Assembly (NCBI GenBank): GCA_016290775.1
Contig: JAEEVF010000010.1
Coordinates: 62,001-126,000 of the forward strand
Direction of reading: 5' to 3'
Source: Acetatifactor sp.
GTDB lineage: Bacteria; Bacillota; Clostridia; Lachnospirales; Lachnospiraceae
Length of the DNA: 64,000 nucleotides
In this document: one piece after another, positions 33,800-42,004 of the stretch
How positions within the stretch are numbered: the first letter of the stretch is position 1
Layout: every line of letters begins with the position of its first letter
Notes under the pieces: generated by a model
Told to the model about the DNA's origin: nothing
Database searches by the model: none
What the model saw: only the letters and a program-made list of their open reading frames with translations
Program-made: the position numbers and the translations under genes

Positions 33800-33856
33800 A
33801 CCCTCTCCCTCCATACTCATTTTCGAATTCTGTTTGACTGCTGCCAGTTAGCCCCA

Positions 33857-34207
33857 TCACTCCATATACTCAAACACCAATGCCGGATACGACACCCATA
33901 CTCCCATCATGTCAGTCTTGAAGATGCGAATTCCGATAGGCCGCGTGCGGAGCTTCACACGCTCACTATCCGAGACCTCATTCAACTCGACATTAGACGC
34001 AATGTAGCATCCGCGGTGGTTGTGATAGGCCTGATACTCATAGGCGTGACTGGTCTTTGAAAACATGATGACGTCATTATATGAGGCATTCTTCATGGCG
34101 TACACGGAAGAAAACTTTCTGCCGTGCGGAATCAACAGAATGGCCAGCGTTACCAAGCACAACGCAACGATCACGATCAAAATACCGATCAAAATCTTCT
34201 TTTTCAT
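33857..34207 (-). CDS. Small single-pass membrane or secreted protein
   Basis: A 116-residue protein with an N-terminal hydrophobic helix (residues 4-27) and an external beta-rich domain (FSSVYAMKNASYNDVIMFSK, RPIGIRIFKTDMMGVWVSYPALVFEYME). No cleavage site is obvious. Not recognised. An AGAGGAG site lies close to the ATG. It sits in a run of small hypothetical genes. Confidence 0.65.
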   Translation of the reverse strand: MKKKILIGILIVIVALCLVTLAILLIPHGRKFSSVYAMKNASYNDVIMFSKTSHAYEYQAYHNHRGCYIASNVELNEVSDSERVKLRTRPIGIRIFKTDMMGVWVSYPALVFEYME

Positions 34208-34252
34208 TCTCCTCTCGCCCCCAATTACGGCATCGCCTTTAGAATCCTCTCG

Positions 34253-34495
34253 CTACCTTTTCTCCTGCACGCGGGCGCACTGGTCGCATCTGCCAAGCCC
34301 ATCCAATTCAAGCCTCGGCAGCGTTTTGATCAATTCGCGGTGCGTCACCGCGTCCTCAAAATCATCATTTTCGATCACGGGGCTGTAGCCTGTCCTTCCG
34401 CAGATTGCGCATGTATTGATATATCTCTTCGCCGCTCCATTCCATTTCTCAATGTGGAGTGAAAAGCCCCGCTTCGTATGATTATCGTGCGACAT
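34253..34495 (-). CDS. Small zinc-ribbon-like protein
   Basis: An 80-residue soluble protein with CAICG (residues 29-33) and CDQCA (about 70-74), a four-Cys pattern suited to one zinc ion. The intervening segment contains FEDAVTHRELIKTLPRLELDG. Not recognised. AAAGGA precedes the ATG. It lies 25 bases downstream of the GTPase stop and may be co-transcribed with it. Confidence 0.6.
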   Translation of the reverse strand: MSHDNHTKRGFSLHIEKWNGAAKRYINTCAICGRTGYSPVIENDDFEDAVTHRELIKTLPRLELDGLGRCDQCARVQEKR

Positions 34496-34520
34496 AGTGA
34501 TTCATCCTTTTCAAAACAAT

Positions 34521-35786
34521 TTATTCTTTCTTTGTTTTACCCTTGTTTTCCTTCAAAAAAGTTTTTGCAAGAACAGCGAGAACTTCACCGATGGATTTTG
34601 CATCGATTTTACCGTCCCTCTCTGCCGAAAGCTTCTTGAGTGCTTCAATTATTCCCGGTAAATAGTCTTTAAACAGAGTCTCTACCTCTTTGCTCCAGTC
34701 AACAGACTTAAGATCAATTTCATTGGTATATGCCTTCTTGAAAAGTATGTTGCTTATTTCTCCTGCTGCTAGGGTTATTGATCCAGCAACAGCCGCATTT
34801 AATACAGCCGCGGCAATGTTCATGCCTGGAATCGCCTTCAATGCACTTAACAATCCCTTGCCAGCCATAGTAGTAGCCCCGACCTTAAGGATAGTGTTTA
34901 TAATCTCGTTGGCCACGCCTTTATCTTGAATGTCATAAATCTTTCCCACGCCTCTTAGCATCCCTGATTGAATTGGCACAAGTATTGTTGCATCCGGGAT
35001 GGGAATCGGTAGCGCCCCAACAGCTGTAGCCCCTGTAGTTGCAGCACCTATTAGTGAATTCGCCATGGCATTTTTGATCTTAAGATCAATTTCCTTTATT
35101 GCAGACTCACTGATTTGTTTCGCTTCAGGTGCAAAAGCGATAGTTTTGCTTATCAAGTCATCAAGTCCCATTGGTGCTACGGTAACTGCATCATCAATTG
35201 GATATCCTTTAGCCACGACAGGGATAATCTCTTTTACGTTTAATGGTCTTTTTTTATGGCTGTTATTATATTTTTCAATAGCCGCATTCGCCATCAGCGT
35301 GTTTTCTTCGATTTCAATTCTGGAATATGATTTTGTAAACACAACAAAAACAGGAACATTTTTCCAATCATTCGTGACGCTTTTTATATATCCCAAAACC
35401 TCTTGGTCGATTCTCTTTGTCGTCCCGTCAATGCAAAACCAAATCATATGAATCAGTTTTTCTACATCCGCTGTCTTTACGCCTTCTTTGCAAAAACTAG
35501 CGATTGCGTGCTTTATCTTATTCTGCCTGAAGAGACCATATTCATAACCGACCGTATCAATCATCCTAAAAGGGAGTTCTTCATTTTGGTATATCTTGAT
35601 TTCTTTAGTGACTGCTTCGCCAACGCCTGTAGGGGCCTCATTTGCTTCCAAAATGGCATTAATGAGCGTGGACTTCCCGCACCCTGAAGTACCGAGAATA
35701 AGAATATTAATCTTGTTGTCATCCATAGCAATTATCTGTTCGTATTTAGGTATTCTTTTCTTATCATCCTTTTTTTCGCTAGCCAT
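34521..35786 (-). CDS. P-loop GTPase with C-terminal hydrophobic helical region
   Basis: A 421-residue TRAFAC-class GTPase. The P-loop GTSGCGKS is at residues 32-39, the G3 motif DTVGYE follows the PTGVGEAVT switch region, and the G4 position reads TKSY rather than NKxD. Residues about 225-345 contain glycine/alanine-rich hydrophobic helices like those of DUF697 or interferon-inducible GTPases, which may insert in or bind membranes. The tail is lysine-rich. The real start is the ATG at 35786; a longer reading uses a TTG that is part of the AGGAGG site. AT-rich relative to its neighbours, suggesting transfer. Role unknown. Confidence 0.8.
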   Translation of the reverse strand: MASEKKDDKKRIPKYEQIIAMDDNKINILILGTSGCGKSTLINAILEANEAPTGVGEAVTKEIKIYQNEELPFRMIDTVGYEYGLFRQNKIKHAIASFCKEGVKTADVEKLIHMIWFCIDGTTKRIDQEVLGYIKSVTNDWKNVPVFVVFTKSYSRIEIEENTLMANAAIEKYNNSHKKRPLNVKEIIPVVAKGYPIDDAVTVAPMGLDDLISKTIAFAPEAKQISESAIKEIDLKIKNAMANSLIGAATTGATAVGALPIPIPDATILVPIQSGMLRGVGKIYDIQDKGVANEIINTILKVGATTMAGKGLLSALKAIPGMNIAAAVLNAAVAGSITLAAGEISNILFKKAYTNEIDLKSVDWSKEVETLFKDYLPGIIEALKKLSAERDGKIDAKSIGEVLAVLAKTFLKENKGKTKKE

Positions 35787-35891
35787 AACTCCGTTGCCCC
35801 TCCTTGGCAATTTTCAGTGTTTTCAATTTCCGTTAACAGTTCCATGGTAATCAGCTTTAGTCTTCTTGCCAAGCTAAATATCTTAGTCAGA

Positions 35892-36611
35892 TTATGAGAT
35901 CCCATCCTCCAGCATATGTTCAAAGCTTGTCGGGAGGTGCATCATGTGGTGCGAGGTCATAGGCGTGAGGATCATGCCGCCGACCGTCAATCTGCCCCAG
36001 AAAACCAGGAGCCAAACCGAGCGGAAATCCGTTGTCACGCCGCCTTCTTCCAGGATCCGCATCACCCACTCCTCGGGCACCATGGACTTGATCTGCTCCA
36101 GCTTCAGATTTGCCAAGATGCGTCTCGTGTTCTTTCCGACCGTGATGGCGTAACTTCGAAGCTCCGCGGCATTGATCCGCTTGCCCCATTCGATCACTTC
36201 ATCTGGCTCCAGCGCATTGCCCGTGTCCGTGATGGTAGACCCGATCCTCGCCTGCCACTCGTCGTTAAAAATCTGCTGCCCGTTATCCATCAAAATGTTG
36301 CTGACAAGGTCCTCGATACGGTAGATATGCCAGATCTGCCAGCAAACCGGCACGGTCTTTGTCCCCGCGTAATGCAGGTCGGTGTCCCACGTTTCCCTCG
36401 GAACCAATTCATTTTGCTTGCCCTGCATCATATAATCCAGCACATAATCCGCAATCGTCTTCTCCGTCCGACCCGATACCTCCGCCGGATGGACCATCGC
36501 ATGCAATTCCAGCGCGAGCTCGCGTATCTTCTCCAGATCATCCTCCTCCAGCGCCGCCTTCAATTCCTCAAACTTCTCATTCGCAGCCGAATATATCGCT
36601 TCCTTGTCCAT
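35892..36611 (-). CDS. DinB-like superfamily protein
   Basis: A 239-residue mostly helical protein with a DinB-type metal site: LHAMVHPAEVSGRTEKTIADYV (about 35-56), IWHIYRIEDLVSN (about 93-105) and SHHMMHLPTSF near the C-terminus supply the histidines. DinB-fold proteins act as thiol-dependent transferases or are of unknown function. GGGAGG lies 6 bases upstream of the ATG. Cytoplasmic. It follows the DUF4234 gene by 13 bases. Confidence 0.72.
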   Translation of the reverse strand: MDKEAIYSAANEKFEELKAALEEDDLEKIRELALELHAMVHPAEVSGRTEKTIADYVLDYMMQGKQNELVPRETWDTDLHYAGTKTVPVCWQIWHIYRIEDLVSNILMDNGQQIFNDEWQARIGSTITDTGNALEPDEVIEWGKRINAAELRSYAITVGKNTRRILANLKLEQIKSMVPEEWVMRILEEGGVTTDFRSVWLLVFWGRLTVGGMILTPMTSHHMMHLPTSFEHMLEDGIS

Positions 36612-36624
36612 CTTGTACCTCCCG

Positions 36625-37008
36625 TTATTCGTTTAACTTCTTCTCCACCTTGTTCAGCGTGTTAAAGAATCTGTGCGTGGCCACCGCGGGTCCAAACAAA
36701 AGCAGTCCGAAAACATTCCAGCCAAACATATGCCACCATGACGTATACGGCCCTTCAATTCCAAGCTCGACGGCCTTCGCCTTCAGTTCTTCCGCGATCC
36801 GCGCCATCCACACGAGCGTATAAATGAATAGCGTCGGGATACCCAAGACATACGCCTTCCAATACGGCATCACCTTATGGCCTAGAACGCTCTCCAGCTC
36901 GTCCTGCAGCCCGCCGAACGGCATGTAAAGCAGGAAGAACAACCCCGCCGTAAAGAAGTCTATGAATCCGAGCAAGAAGCCCGGCCGGTTTGTGTGCTTA
37001 AATCTCAT
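36625..37008 (-). CDS. DUF4234 family membrane protein
   Basis: A 127-residue protein with three hydrophobic helices (about 10-30, 50-70, 92-112) and the opening HTNRPGFLLGFIDFFTAGLFFLLYMPFGG shared by DUF4234 proteins. Function unknown. Its ATG is preceded by AGGGAG at a long spacing. It lies 18 bases after the flavodoxin gene. Confidence 0.75.
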   Translation of the reverse strand: MRFKHTNRPGFLLGFIDFFTAGLFFLLYMPFGGLQDELESVLGHKVMPYWKAYVLGIPTLFIYTLVWMARIAEELKAKAVELGIEGPYTSWWHMFGWNVFGLLLFGPAVATHRFFNTLNKVEKKLNE

Positions 37009-37026
37009 CGCTTCGCCATGTCTCCC

Positions 37027-37503
37027 TTACAAAACCTGCTCCGCCCATTCCTTCAGCCCTTTCTCTGTCGTCAGCGCGGAAAAACGCTTCCCTTCCACTA
37101 CCTTCGCGCCTGCTGCCAGCTCCCGCAAGTTCTTCGCGGAATCGCCGATGCCGCTTCCGCCGGAAGTGCAGAACGGGATCACCTTCTTGCCGGCGAAATC
37201 ATATGCTTCCATGAAGGTGTCAATGATTGACGGCTCGCGGTACCACCACACGGGAAAGCCCACAAACACCGCATCGTACTGCGCCATGTTCTCCACCTTC
37301 GTCGCGATCGCGGGCCGCGCGCTCCGATCGTTCATCTCCACGCTGCTGCGGCTCTTCTTGTCCATCCAGTTCAGATCCGCCTTCGTGTAGACTTGCTCCG
37401 GCTCGATCTCATAAATATCCGCGCCGATCGCCCCCGCCAGCTTCTTCGCCAGCTTCGCCGTCACCCCGCTCGCACTAAAATACGCCACCAATACCTTACT
37501 CAT
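37027..37503 (-). CDS. Flavodoxin (NADPH-dependent reductase-like)
   Basis: A 158-residue flavodoxin. The FMN phosphate loop is VAYFSASGVTAKLAKK (residues 5-20); FVGFPVWWYREPSIIDTF and FCTSGGSGIGDSAKNL complete the flavin site. This subgroup is often annotated as flavodoxin or iron-flavoprotein in Clostridia. The ATG at 37503 has AGGAGGG upstream; a longer reading from 37590 is not supported. Cytoplasmic electron transfer; partner unknown. Confidence 0.9.
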   Translation of the reverse strand: MSKVLVAYFSASGVTAKLAKKLAGAIGADIYEIEPEQVYTKADLNWMDKKSRSSVEMNDRSARPAIATKVENMAQYDAVFVGFPVWWYREPSIIDTFMEAYDFAGKKVIPFCTSGGSGIGDSAKNLRELAAGAKVVEGKRFSALTTEKGLKEWAEQVL

Positions 37504-37550
37504 CTTGTAACCCTCCTTGTCACTTATTCCAATTGATTTTCCCTTTAGCC

Positions 37551-38870
37551 TCATGCCTCTTTGGCTTTCACATTCTTTTTCCAGAACCACCTGTACGCCA
37601 AGTAAGAAACCACACTGTCAAAAGCATTTCCACCGCCAAACATCAACGCAATCCCAATTAAAGTCGGCGTCCAGATACCCGCAAGGTACAGCACGAAGAA
37701 CACTCCGTAATACACGCTGTTTGTAACAACCGACTCAAAAAGCATATATCCCGTTTTCCCGCGGCCATAGAAAGTAGCGTCAAAGACATTCTGAAATGCA
37801 TATAGCACATAAAAGCCCAATAGAACCAACACAAGCCTGAACAGCTTATCTACATCGTCAAAACCTAATATATGGCTCATAAACGGCTTGTAAAACGGCA
37901 AAAGAACAAACCACAGAAGGCAAGTGATCGTGGTTATGGCAAAATACCCAAGTGTATTCTCCTTTACTGCCCTCTCATCTTTAGCCGTTTCTTGCTTGAT
38001 CAGCTCTGCCAACTGATTTATGGGAAGCAACAGCCAACCCCAGATAAAGTTATTGGCGACCCAATATGTTCCCTGCTCGCCTACCATGTTTACCATGCGC
38101 GAAACCATAAGCATATACGCGAGATTCCGCACAAAGGATTCAAGCCCCGACACACCGCCAATTTTCAAGAAATCCTTCATCCACGCAAAGGACAATTTTG
38201 CCTTCGACCAAATTGGATACCCGCTTCTTTGGATCAGCAAAAATGACACAATAAACAGAATCAGATTCGATATGCAATTCGACACCCCGATGCCATTTAC
38301 GCCCATTTTCAGCGAAAACGAAAGATTTGAAACAAGCACTGTATCAAGCACAATGCTAAGGATCAGCTTTGCTCCCGTTATGACATAAACAAACCTGCTC
38401 TTGCCGATAGAAACAAGTGAAACCAACAAAAAGCTAAACAAAATCCCGAAAACATTTGCAAGGCACTCAATACGGATATAACTCGCAGACTCTTCCAAAA
38501 TATCCGTGGATACCGCCATGAATCGCAATAACGGATTTATGAATATTACGACGAAAACCGAACAAACAGCGTACACGCAAAAAGTCACTAGAAGCCCGCT
38601 TCGTATTCGGCCCGCGAACTCCTCCTTGTCCGTCAGCGCCGCTCCCATAAAGAAATACAGCGGCAGGATGATTGCTTCGTTGATGACCTCATAGATCAGA
38701 TTGATCCACGAAAGCTGTCCGGCGATGGAATATGACCACTCTCCCGGAAGTTGGCCAAGAAAGAACACACGCAAAGTAGTATATAGCGTCGGACATAGTC
38801 CCATAAAAAGAAGGGCAATAAAAAGTTTATGATCAATGCGTTTTAAGGACTTCGTTACTTTTTCTTTCAT
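37551..38870 (-). CDS. MATE family efflux transporter
   Basis: A 439-residue membrane protein with about twelve helices and the MATE/MOP two-half organisation, including GMGVNGIGVSNCISNLILF in the middle and the VVFLGFYVLYAFQNVFDA-like region near the end. It would export drugs, metabolites or peptides using a sodium or proton gradient. The start is uncertain: the ATG at 38885 directly abuts AAAGGA, whereas 38870 has only a weak GGTGG. Confidence 0.85.
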   Translation of the reverse strand: MKEKVTKSLKRIDHKLFIALLFMGLCPTLYTTLRVFFLGQLPGEWSYSIAGQLSWINLIYEVINEAIILPLYFFMGAALTDKEEFAGRIRSGLLVTFCVYAVCSVFVVIFINPLLRFMAVSTDILEESASYIRIECLANVFGILFSFLLVSLVSIGKSRFVYVITGAKLILSIVLDTVLVSNLSFSLKMGVNGIGVSNCISNLILFIVSFLLIQRSGYPIWSKAKLSFAWMKDFLKIGGVSGLESFVRNLAYMLMVSRMVNMVGEQGTYWVANNFIWGWLLLPINQLAELIKQETAKDERAVKENTLGYFAITTITCLLWFVLLPFYKPFMSHILGFDDVDKLFRLVLVLLGFYVLYAFQNVFDATFYGRGKTGYMLFESVVTNSVYYGVFFVLYLAGIWTPTLIGIALMFGGGNAFDSVVSYLAYRWFWKKNVKAKEA

Positions 38871-38929
38871 GCTCAGCCACCGCATTCCTTTCCCAATTCC
38901 CTCTTGTCGTCTTCTCTCATCTTCCCACG

Positions 38930-39340
38930 CTATATGATCACGCCCTCGAAGTGGTCCATCTCATGTTGGATGATCTGGGCGGTGAAGCCGCTGTACTTTC
39001 CGTGGCGCGGCTTGAAATCCTTGTCCAGGTAATCCACCTCGATCTCGCGGTACCTTGTGCAAGGTCTCACCCCGTCAAGGGAAAGACACCCTTCCTCCGT
39101 CTCATATTTCCCGCTCTTCGCGGTCACCTTCGGATTGACCATCGGAAACATAAACGGACCTGCGGCAACAACCAAAATACGCTTGCTAACGCCGATCATG
39201 TTGGCCGCCATGCCCACACACCTGTCCTGATTCGCCTTCAGCGTGTCCAACAGGTCCGTGATCACCTGCTTATCCTCTCCCGTCGCCTCCACGGACCTCT
39301 GCCGCAAAAACAACGGATCCCTAACAATCTTCTTGACCAT
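38930..39340 (-). CDS. Peptide deformylase-like protein (divergent motif 1)
   Basis: A 136-residue protein with the deformylase metal motifs EGCLS (Cys ligand) and QHEMDH (two His and the catalytic Glu). Motif 1 reads GMAANMIG, where classical enzymes have a Gln in place of this Met, as in a divergent Firmicute subgroup of uncertain activity. It would remove N-formyl groups from new proteins or peptides. The ATG at 39340 overlaps the end of the Sel1-like gene by 20 bases and has GAGG sites upstream. Probably not the only deformylase of the cell. Confidence 0.82.
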   Translation of the reverse strand: MVKKIVRDPLFLRQRSVEATGEDKQVITDLLDTLKANQDRCVGMAANMIGVSKRILVVAAGPFMFPMVNPKVTAKSGKYETEEGCLSLDGVRPCTRYREIEVDYLDKDFKPRHGKYSGFTAQIIQHEMDHFEGVII

Positions 39341-40211
39341 AAACCTCAAACTCCTCAAATTCATCGCAAATACAAACAATCTTCTTTCCATTCACCTCGG
39401 CCTTTTCGCAAAGGTCGCGGAAGTTTCGGTACCATTTGCCCTGGAAGTGGATTGCGCAGTCGTCGCCCGAAAAATCCATCTCATAGGTCTTTCGTCTGCG
39501 CTTGAAAGTCACGCGCCCTGGCGTGTCGGTGACAACGAACAGGTCGTAGAAATCCAGCTTGCTTTCATCCAGCGGGGCCAGCCCGTAAAGCGTCCTGACG
39601 ATCTCTTCCATCTCCTCGACGTGGCCCCAGAAAAAGTCCACGCTGAGGCGTTCGGCAAGATATTTCTTCGCCATCTTCAGGAGCCACGCAGCCTCTTCCG
39701 TCTTGCCGTCCTCGGCCCTGATCCCCGCCAGCCGAAACGCGATCTGCGGATACGGCTCGCCAATGCCGTAGCGCATCCTGACCTCTTCGTACGCTTCCTC
39801 GATGAGCTTGCGGTAGCGCCGCTTGTTCTTCCTCACGTAGTACCCATTTTTGTACATGTCGGCAATCTTCAGCTTGCACCAAAGGCTTCCGTCGGCCTCA
39901 GCTCCTTTGGAATAGTATTCATATGCCTTCGCATAGTCCACTTCCCCGTTCTGTCCGTAGTACCAGACATAGCCAAGTTCCTCAAGCGCCGGCCCGTAGC
40001 CGGACTCCGCCGCCATCTCCATGTATTTCACTTCCAGGTCGAAGCGCTTCTGCCTGCAGTAGTGCCAGCCAAGCTCGCACATATACTTCGGTTCCTTCGT
40101 CTCCGCGATCAGGAATTCCAGCGCCTCGACCAGCCTGAAGTTATCGTCCTCGCCTGGATTCGCAAGCTCATAATAATCCTGCACAGCCCGCATGGCCTCC
40201 TCAAGCTTCAT
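39321..40211 (-). CDS. Sel1/TPR-like repeat protein (intact paralogue)
   Basis: A 296-residue soluble helical-repeat protein. Repeats are visible in CELGWHYCRQKRFDLEVKYMEMAAESG, LEELGYVWYYG, and KLKIADMYKNGYYV, followed by a C-terminal beta-containing segment (AIHFQGKWYRNFRDL). It is the intact relative of the frameshifted gene at 32.2-33.1 kb. The ATG at 40211 has AGGAGG 7 bases upstream. Overlap with the deformylase-like gene suggests co-translation. Function unknown; Sel1-like proteins act as adaptors. Confidence 0.78.
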   Translation of the reverse strand: MKLEEAMRAVQDYYELANPGEDDNFRLVEALEFLIAETKEPKYMCELGWHYCRQKRFDLEVKYMEMAAESGYGPALEELGYVWYYGQNGEVDYAKAYEYYSKGAEADGSLWCKLKIADMYKNGYYVRKNKRRYRKLIEEAYEEVRMRYGIGEPYPQIAFRLAGIRAEDGKTEEAAWLLKMAKKYLAERLSVDFFWGHVEEMEEIVRTLYGLAPLDESKLDFYDLFVVTDTPGRVTFKRRRKTYEMDFSGDDCAIHFQGKWYRNFRDLCEKAEVNGKKIVCICDEFEEFEVYGQEDC

Positions 40212-40297
40212 GGCGCCACCTCCTTTCGCTCGCATCAACTTTGTCGCCGTTTTAAAATCCGCTCAACACTTTAATTATCTCATGTCCCTTGTTTTTC

Positions 40298-40351
40298 ACG
40301 AAAATCAAAAATGTTTTTCCACGATTTTTAACGAAAATCGAAAATGTTTTT
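40298..40351. repeat. Two 21-base direct repeats at the 3-prime end of a membrane protein gene
   Basis: ACGAAAATC(A/G)AAAATGTTTTT occurs at 40298-40318 and 40331-40351 with one mismatch. The second copy includes the last codons of the gene whose stop is at 40328. Like the 43-base units at 32.1 kb, it duplicates a gene tail. Confidence 0.7.
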
Positions 40352-40840
40352 CTCTTCCTCGTCCTCTTCCCCCTTCGCATAGGTCCAGTACGCATACGCC
40401 ACCACATTGTCCTTGTATTGCTGGAAGCGTTCCTTGAACTTCACGGCGGCGTTATCCTTCGCCTTTTTAACGGAATCACTAAGGATCATATAGGTGATGA
40501 TTGGAAAGAGAACCATAAAGATTCCCGCAAAAAAGAGAGCGGGGATCCATCCCGTAAGCAAACCCAACGCATAGGCCGCCGCGCAAATTCCAAAGTAAGG
40601 TACCACGATTCTCTTACGTCGCTGTTCTACGCTTCCCACGGCCTCTAGTTCCTCCTGATTAATATGTGCAATCGGATTCTTCGTCAGATTATACTCCTGC
40701 AAAGTCGGCAGCGCTTCCACGTGCGGCACATTGCCCTGAAAGTGCTCCTCGGCATATGCGATCAGCTTCTCCCTGTCGATAAGATCGTCATTGACCCATC
40801 TTAAAGCCGTGATGATCTGCTCCTGTTCATAGCGTGTCAT
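40328..40840 (-). CDS. Membrane protein with N-terminal soluble domain, two helices
   Basis: A 170-residue protein. Residues 1-75 are soluble and acidic, two closely spaced helices span about 78-120 (FGICAAAYALGLLTGWIPALFFAGIFMVLFPIITYMIL region) and the C-terminal part is cytoplasmic and charged, with KGEEDEEEK near the end. Not recognised. An AAGGGAG site lies close to the ATG. It follows the macro domain gene by 27 bases and could share its operon. Confidence 0.65.
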   Translation of the reverse strand: MTRYEQEQIITALRWVNDDLIDREKLIAYAEEHFQGNVPHVEALPTLQEYNLTKNPIAHINQEELEAVGSVEQRRKRIVVPYFGICAAAYALGLLTGWIPALFFAGIFMVLFPIITYMILSDSVKKAKDNAAVKFKERFQQYKDNVVAYAYWTYAKGEEDEEEKNIFDFR

Positions 40841-40867
40841 GTCATTTCTCCCTTCGAGTCCTGCCGC

Positions 40868-41980
40868 CTAATTCCCCAACAGCGGCTGATTGCACACGTA
40901 CAGCATCTGATTGATCGTAAATATGTTGTATTGTCCTCGTTGGATGCATTGGATCACGAGGCGGTCGCGCTTGTCGTAGGGGTTGAAGGCCAGGTCGGCG
41001 CTTGCGAGGAGGCCCTGTGCTTCCTCGAGGTTCAGTTTCAGGCCGATGCAGAAGCCGAGCACGGCCTTCTTCTGGGGCTTCTTCGTGTCGCCGCACATGA
41101 TCTTCGAGAACGCGCCCTTCGTGACATTCGAACTCTTGTAAACCTGCGCGTTGTCAAGCTTCTTCTCATTCATCAGCTTGATCAAGTGGTCGCGGAAGGA
41201 AGTATCATCCTTGTCATCGTTCATGTAGAGGTTCTTGTTGAAGGTGCTCTCGTCGAAGGTCTTGTGACTAGCACCATGCCCCTCGGCACCAGTGTCAGTC
41301 TTCCAAATGCCATTGCCACCATTCGGCTTCTCCGTCCTTTCCAAACGAAATGGTACGGCCCGTGCCTCTGCCCGCGCCAGCTCCCTCCGCCTTTGCCTCC
41401 AAAACTCCGCATCATCAATCGCATACTCTTCCCTATGCGCCTTGATCACGTCCTCATCGGTCACAAACGACTCCACCTCAAAGAACAAACCCTTGGACAG
41501 CCGGAACGCCTTATCGTCAAAGACAACAAGCTTCACCACCATGTCCACGTCGTCGCGCATCAAAAACCCACTGATCTCCTGCACCGCGATCTGCAACGCC
41601 TGCGCCTTCGGGAACCCGTAAGTCCCGGCCGCGATCAGCGGAAAGGCTGTGCTCTCGCACCCCAGCTCCCGCGCCGCATCCAGCGCCTTCGCGTAACAAC
41701 TCGCCAAAATCTCAAACTCATGCTTTCCGCCGCCCTGCCACACAGGCCCGACCGTATGGATCACATACTTCGCCCGAAGACCAAACGCAGGCGTCACCGC
41801 AATGTCGCCGCGGGCGATCTTCCCGATCTTTCGCCGCTCCGCAAGGAGCTTGTCCTCCCCTGCCGCAAAGTAAATCGCCGCATCCGTCCCCCCGCCGATC
41901 ACCGGGTCCGGATTCGCCGTATTCACAATGGCATCGGCCTTCACTTTTGTTATGTCATTACGAATGATCTGAAAAGGCAT
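40868..41980 (-). CDS. Macro domain protein with C-terminal helix-turn-helix-like domain
   Basis: A 370-residue protein. Residues 1-170 form a macro domain: AIVNTANPDPVIGGGTDAAIY carries the ADP-ribose-binding Asn and loops, HTVGPVW follows, and IAAGTYGFPKAQAL closes the site. This subgroup usually removes ADP-ribose from proteins or O-acetyl-ADP-ribose. A charged linker (about 190-265) leads to a C-terminal helical domain (about 275-365; VYKSSNVTKGAFSKIMCGDTKKPQKKAV) resembling a Cro/XRE-like helix-turn-helix. The ATG at 41980 has GGAGG 8 bases upstream. The combination suggests NAD/ADP-ribose-linked regulation, which is inference. Confidence 0.82.
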   Translation of the reverse strand: MPFQIIRNDITKVKADAIVNTANPDPVIGGGTDAAIYFAAGEDKLLAERRKIGKIARGDIAVTPAFGLRAKYVIHTVGPVWQGGGKHEFEILASCYAKALDAARELGCESTAFPLIAAGTYGFPKAQALQIAVQEISGFLMRDDVDMVVKLVVFDDKAFRLSKGLFFEVESFVTDEDVIKAHREEYAIDDAEFWRQRRRELARAEARAVPFRLERTEKPNGGNGIWKTDTGAEGHGASHKTFDESTFNKNLYMNDDKDDTSFRDHLIKLMNEKKLDNAQVYKSSNVTKGAFSKIMCGDTKKPQKKAVLGFCIGLKLNLEEAQGLLASADLAFNPYDKRDRLVIQCIQRGQYNIFTINQMLYVCNQPLLGN

Positions 41981-42004
41981 CCTCGGCACCTCCAAAAACG
42001 ACCC

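Noticed and set aside
39243..40274. 343-codon plus-strand open frame
   Set aside because: Antisense to the Sel1-like and deformylase-like genes, which have good ribosome sites and family matches.
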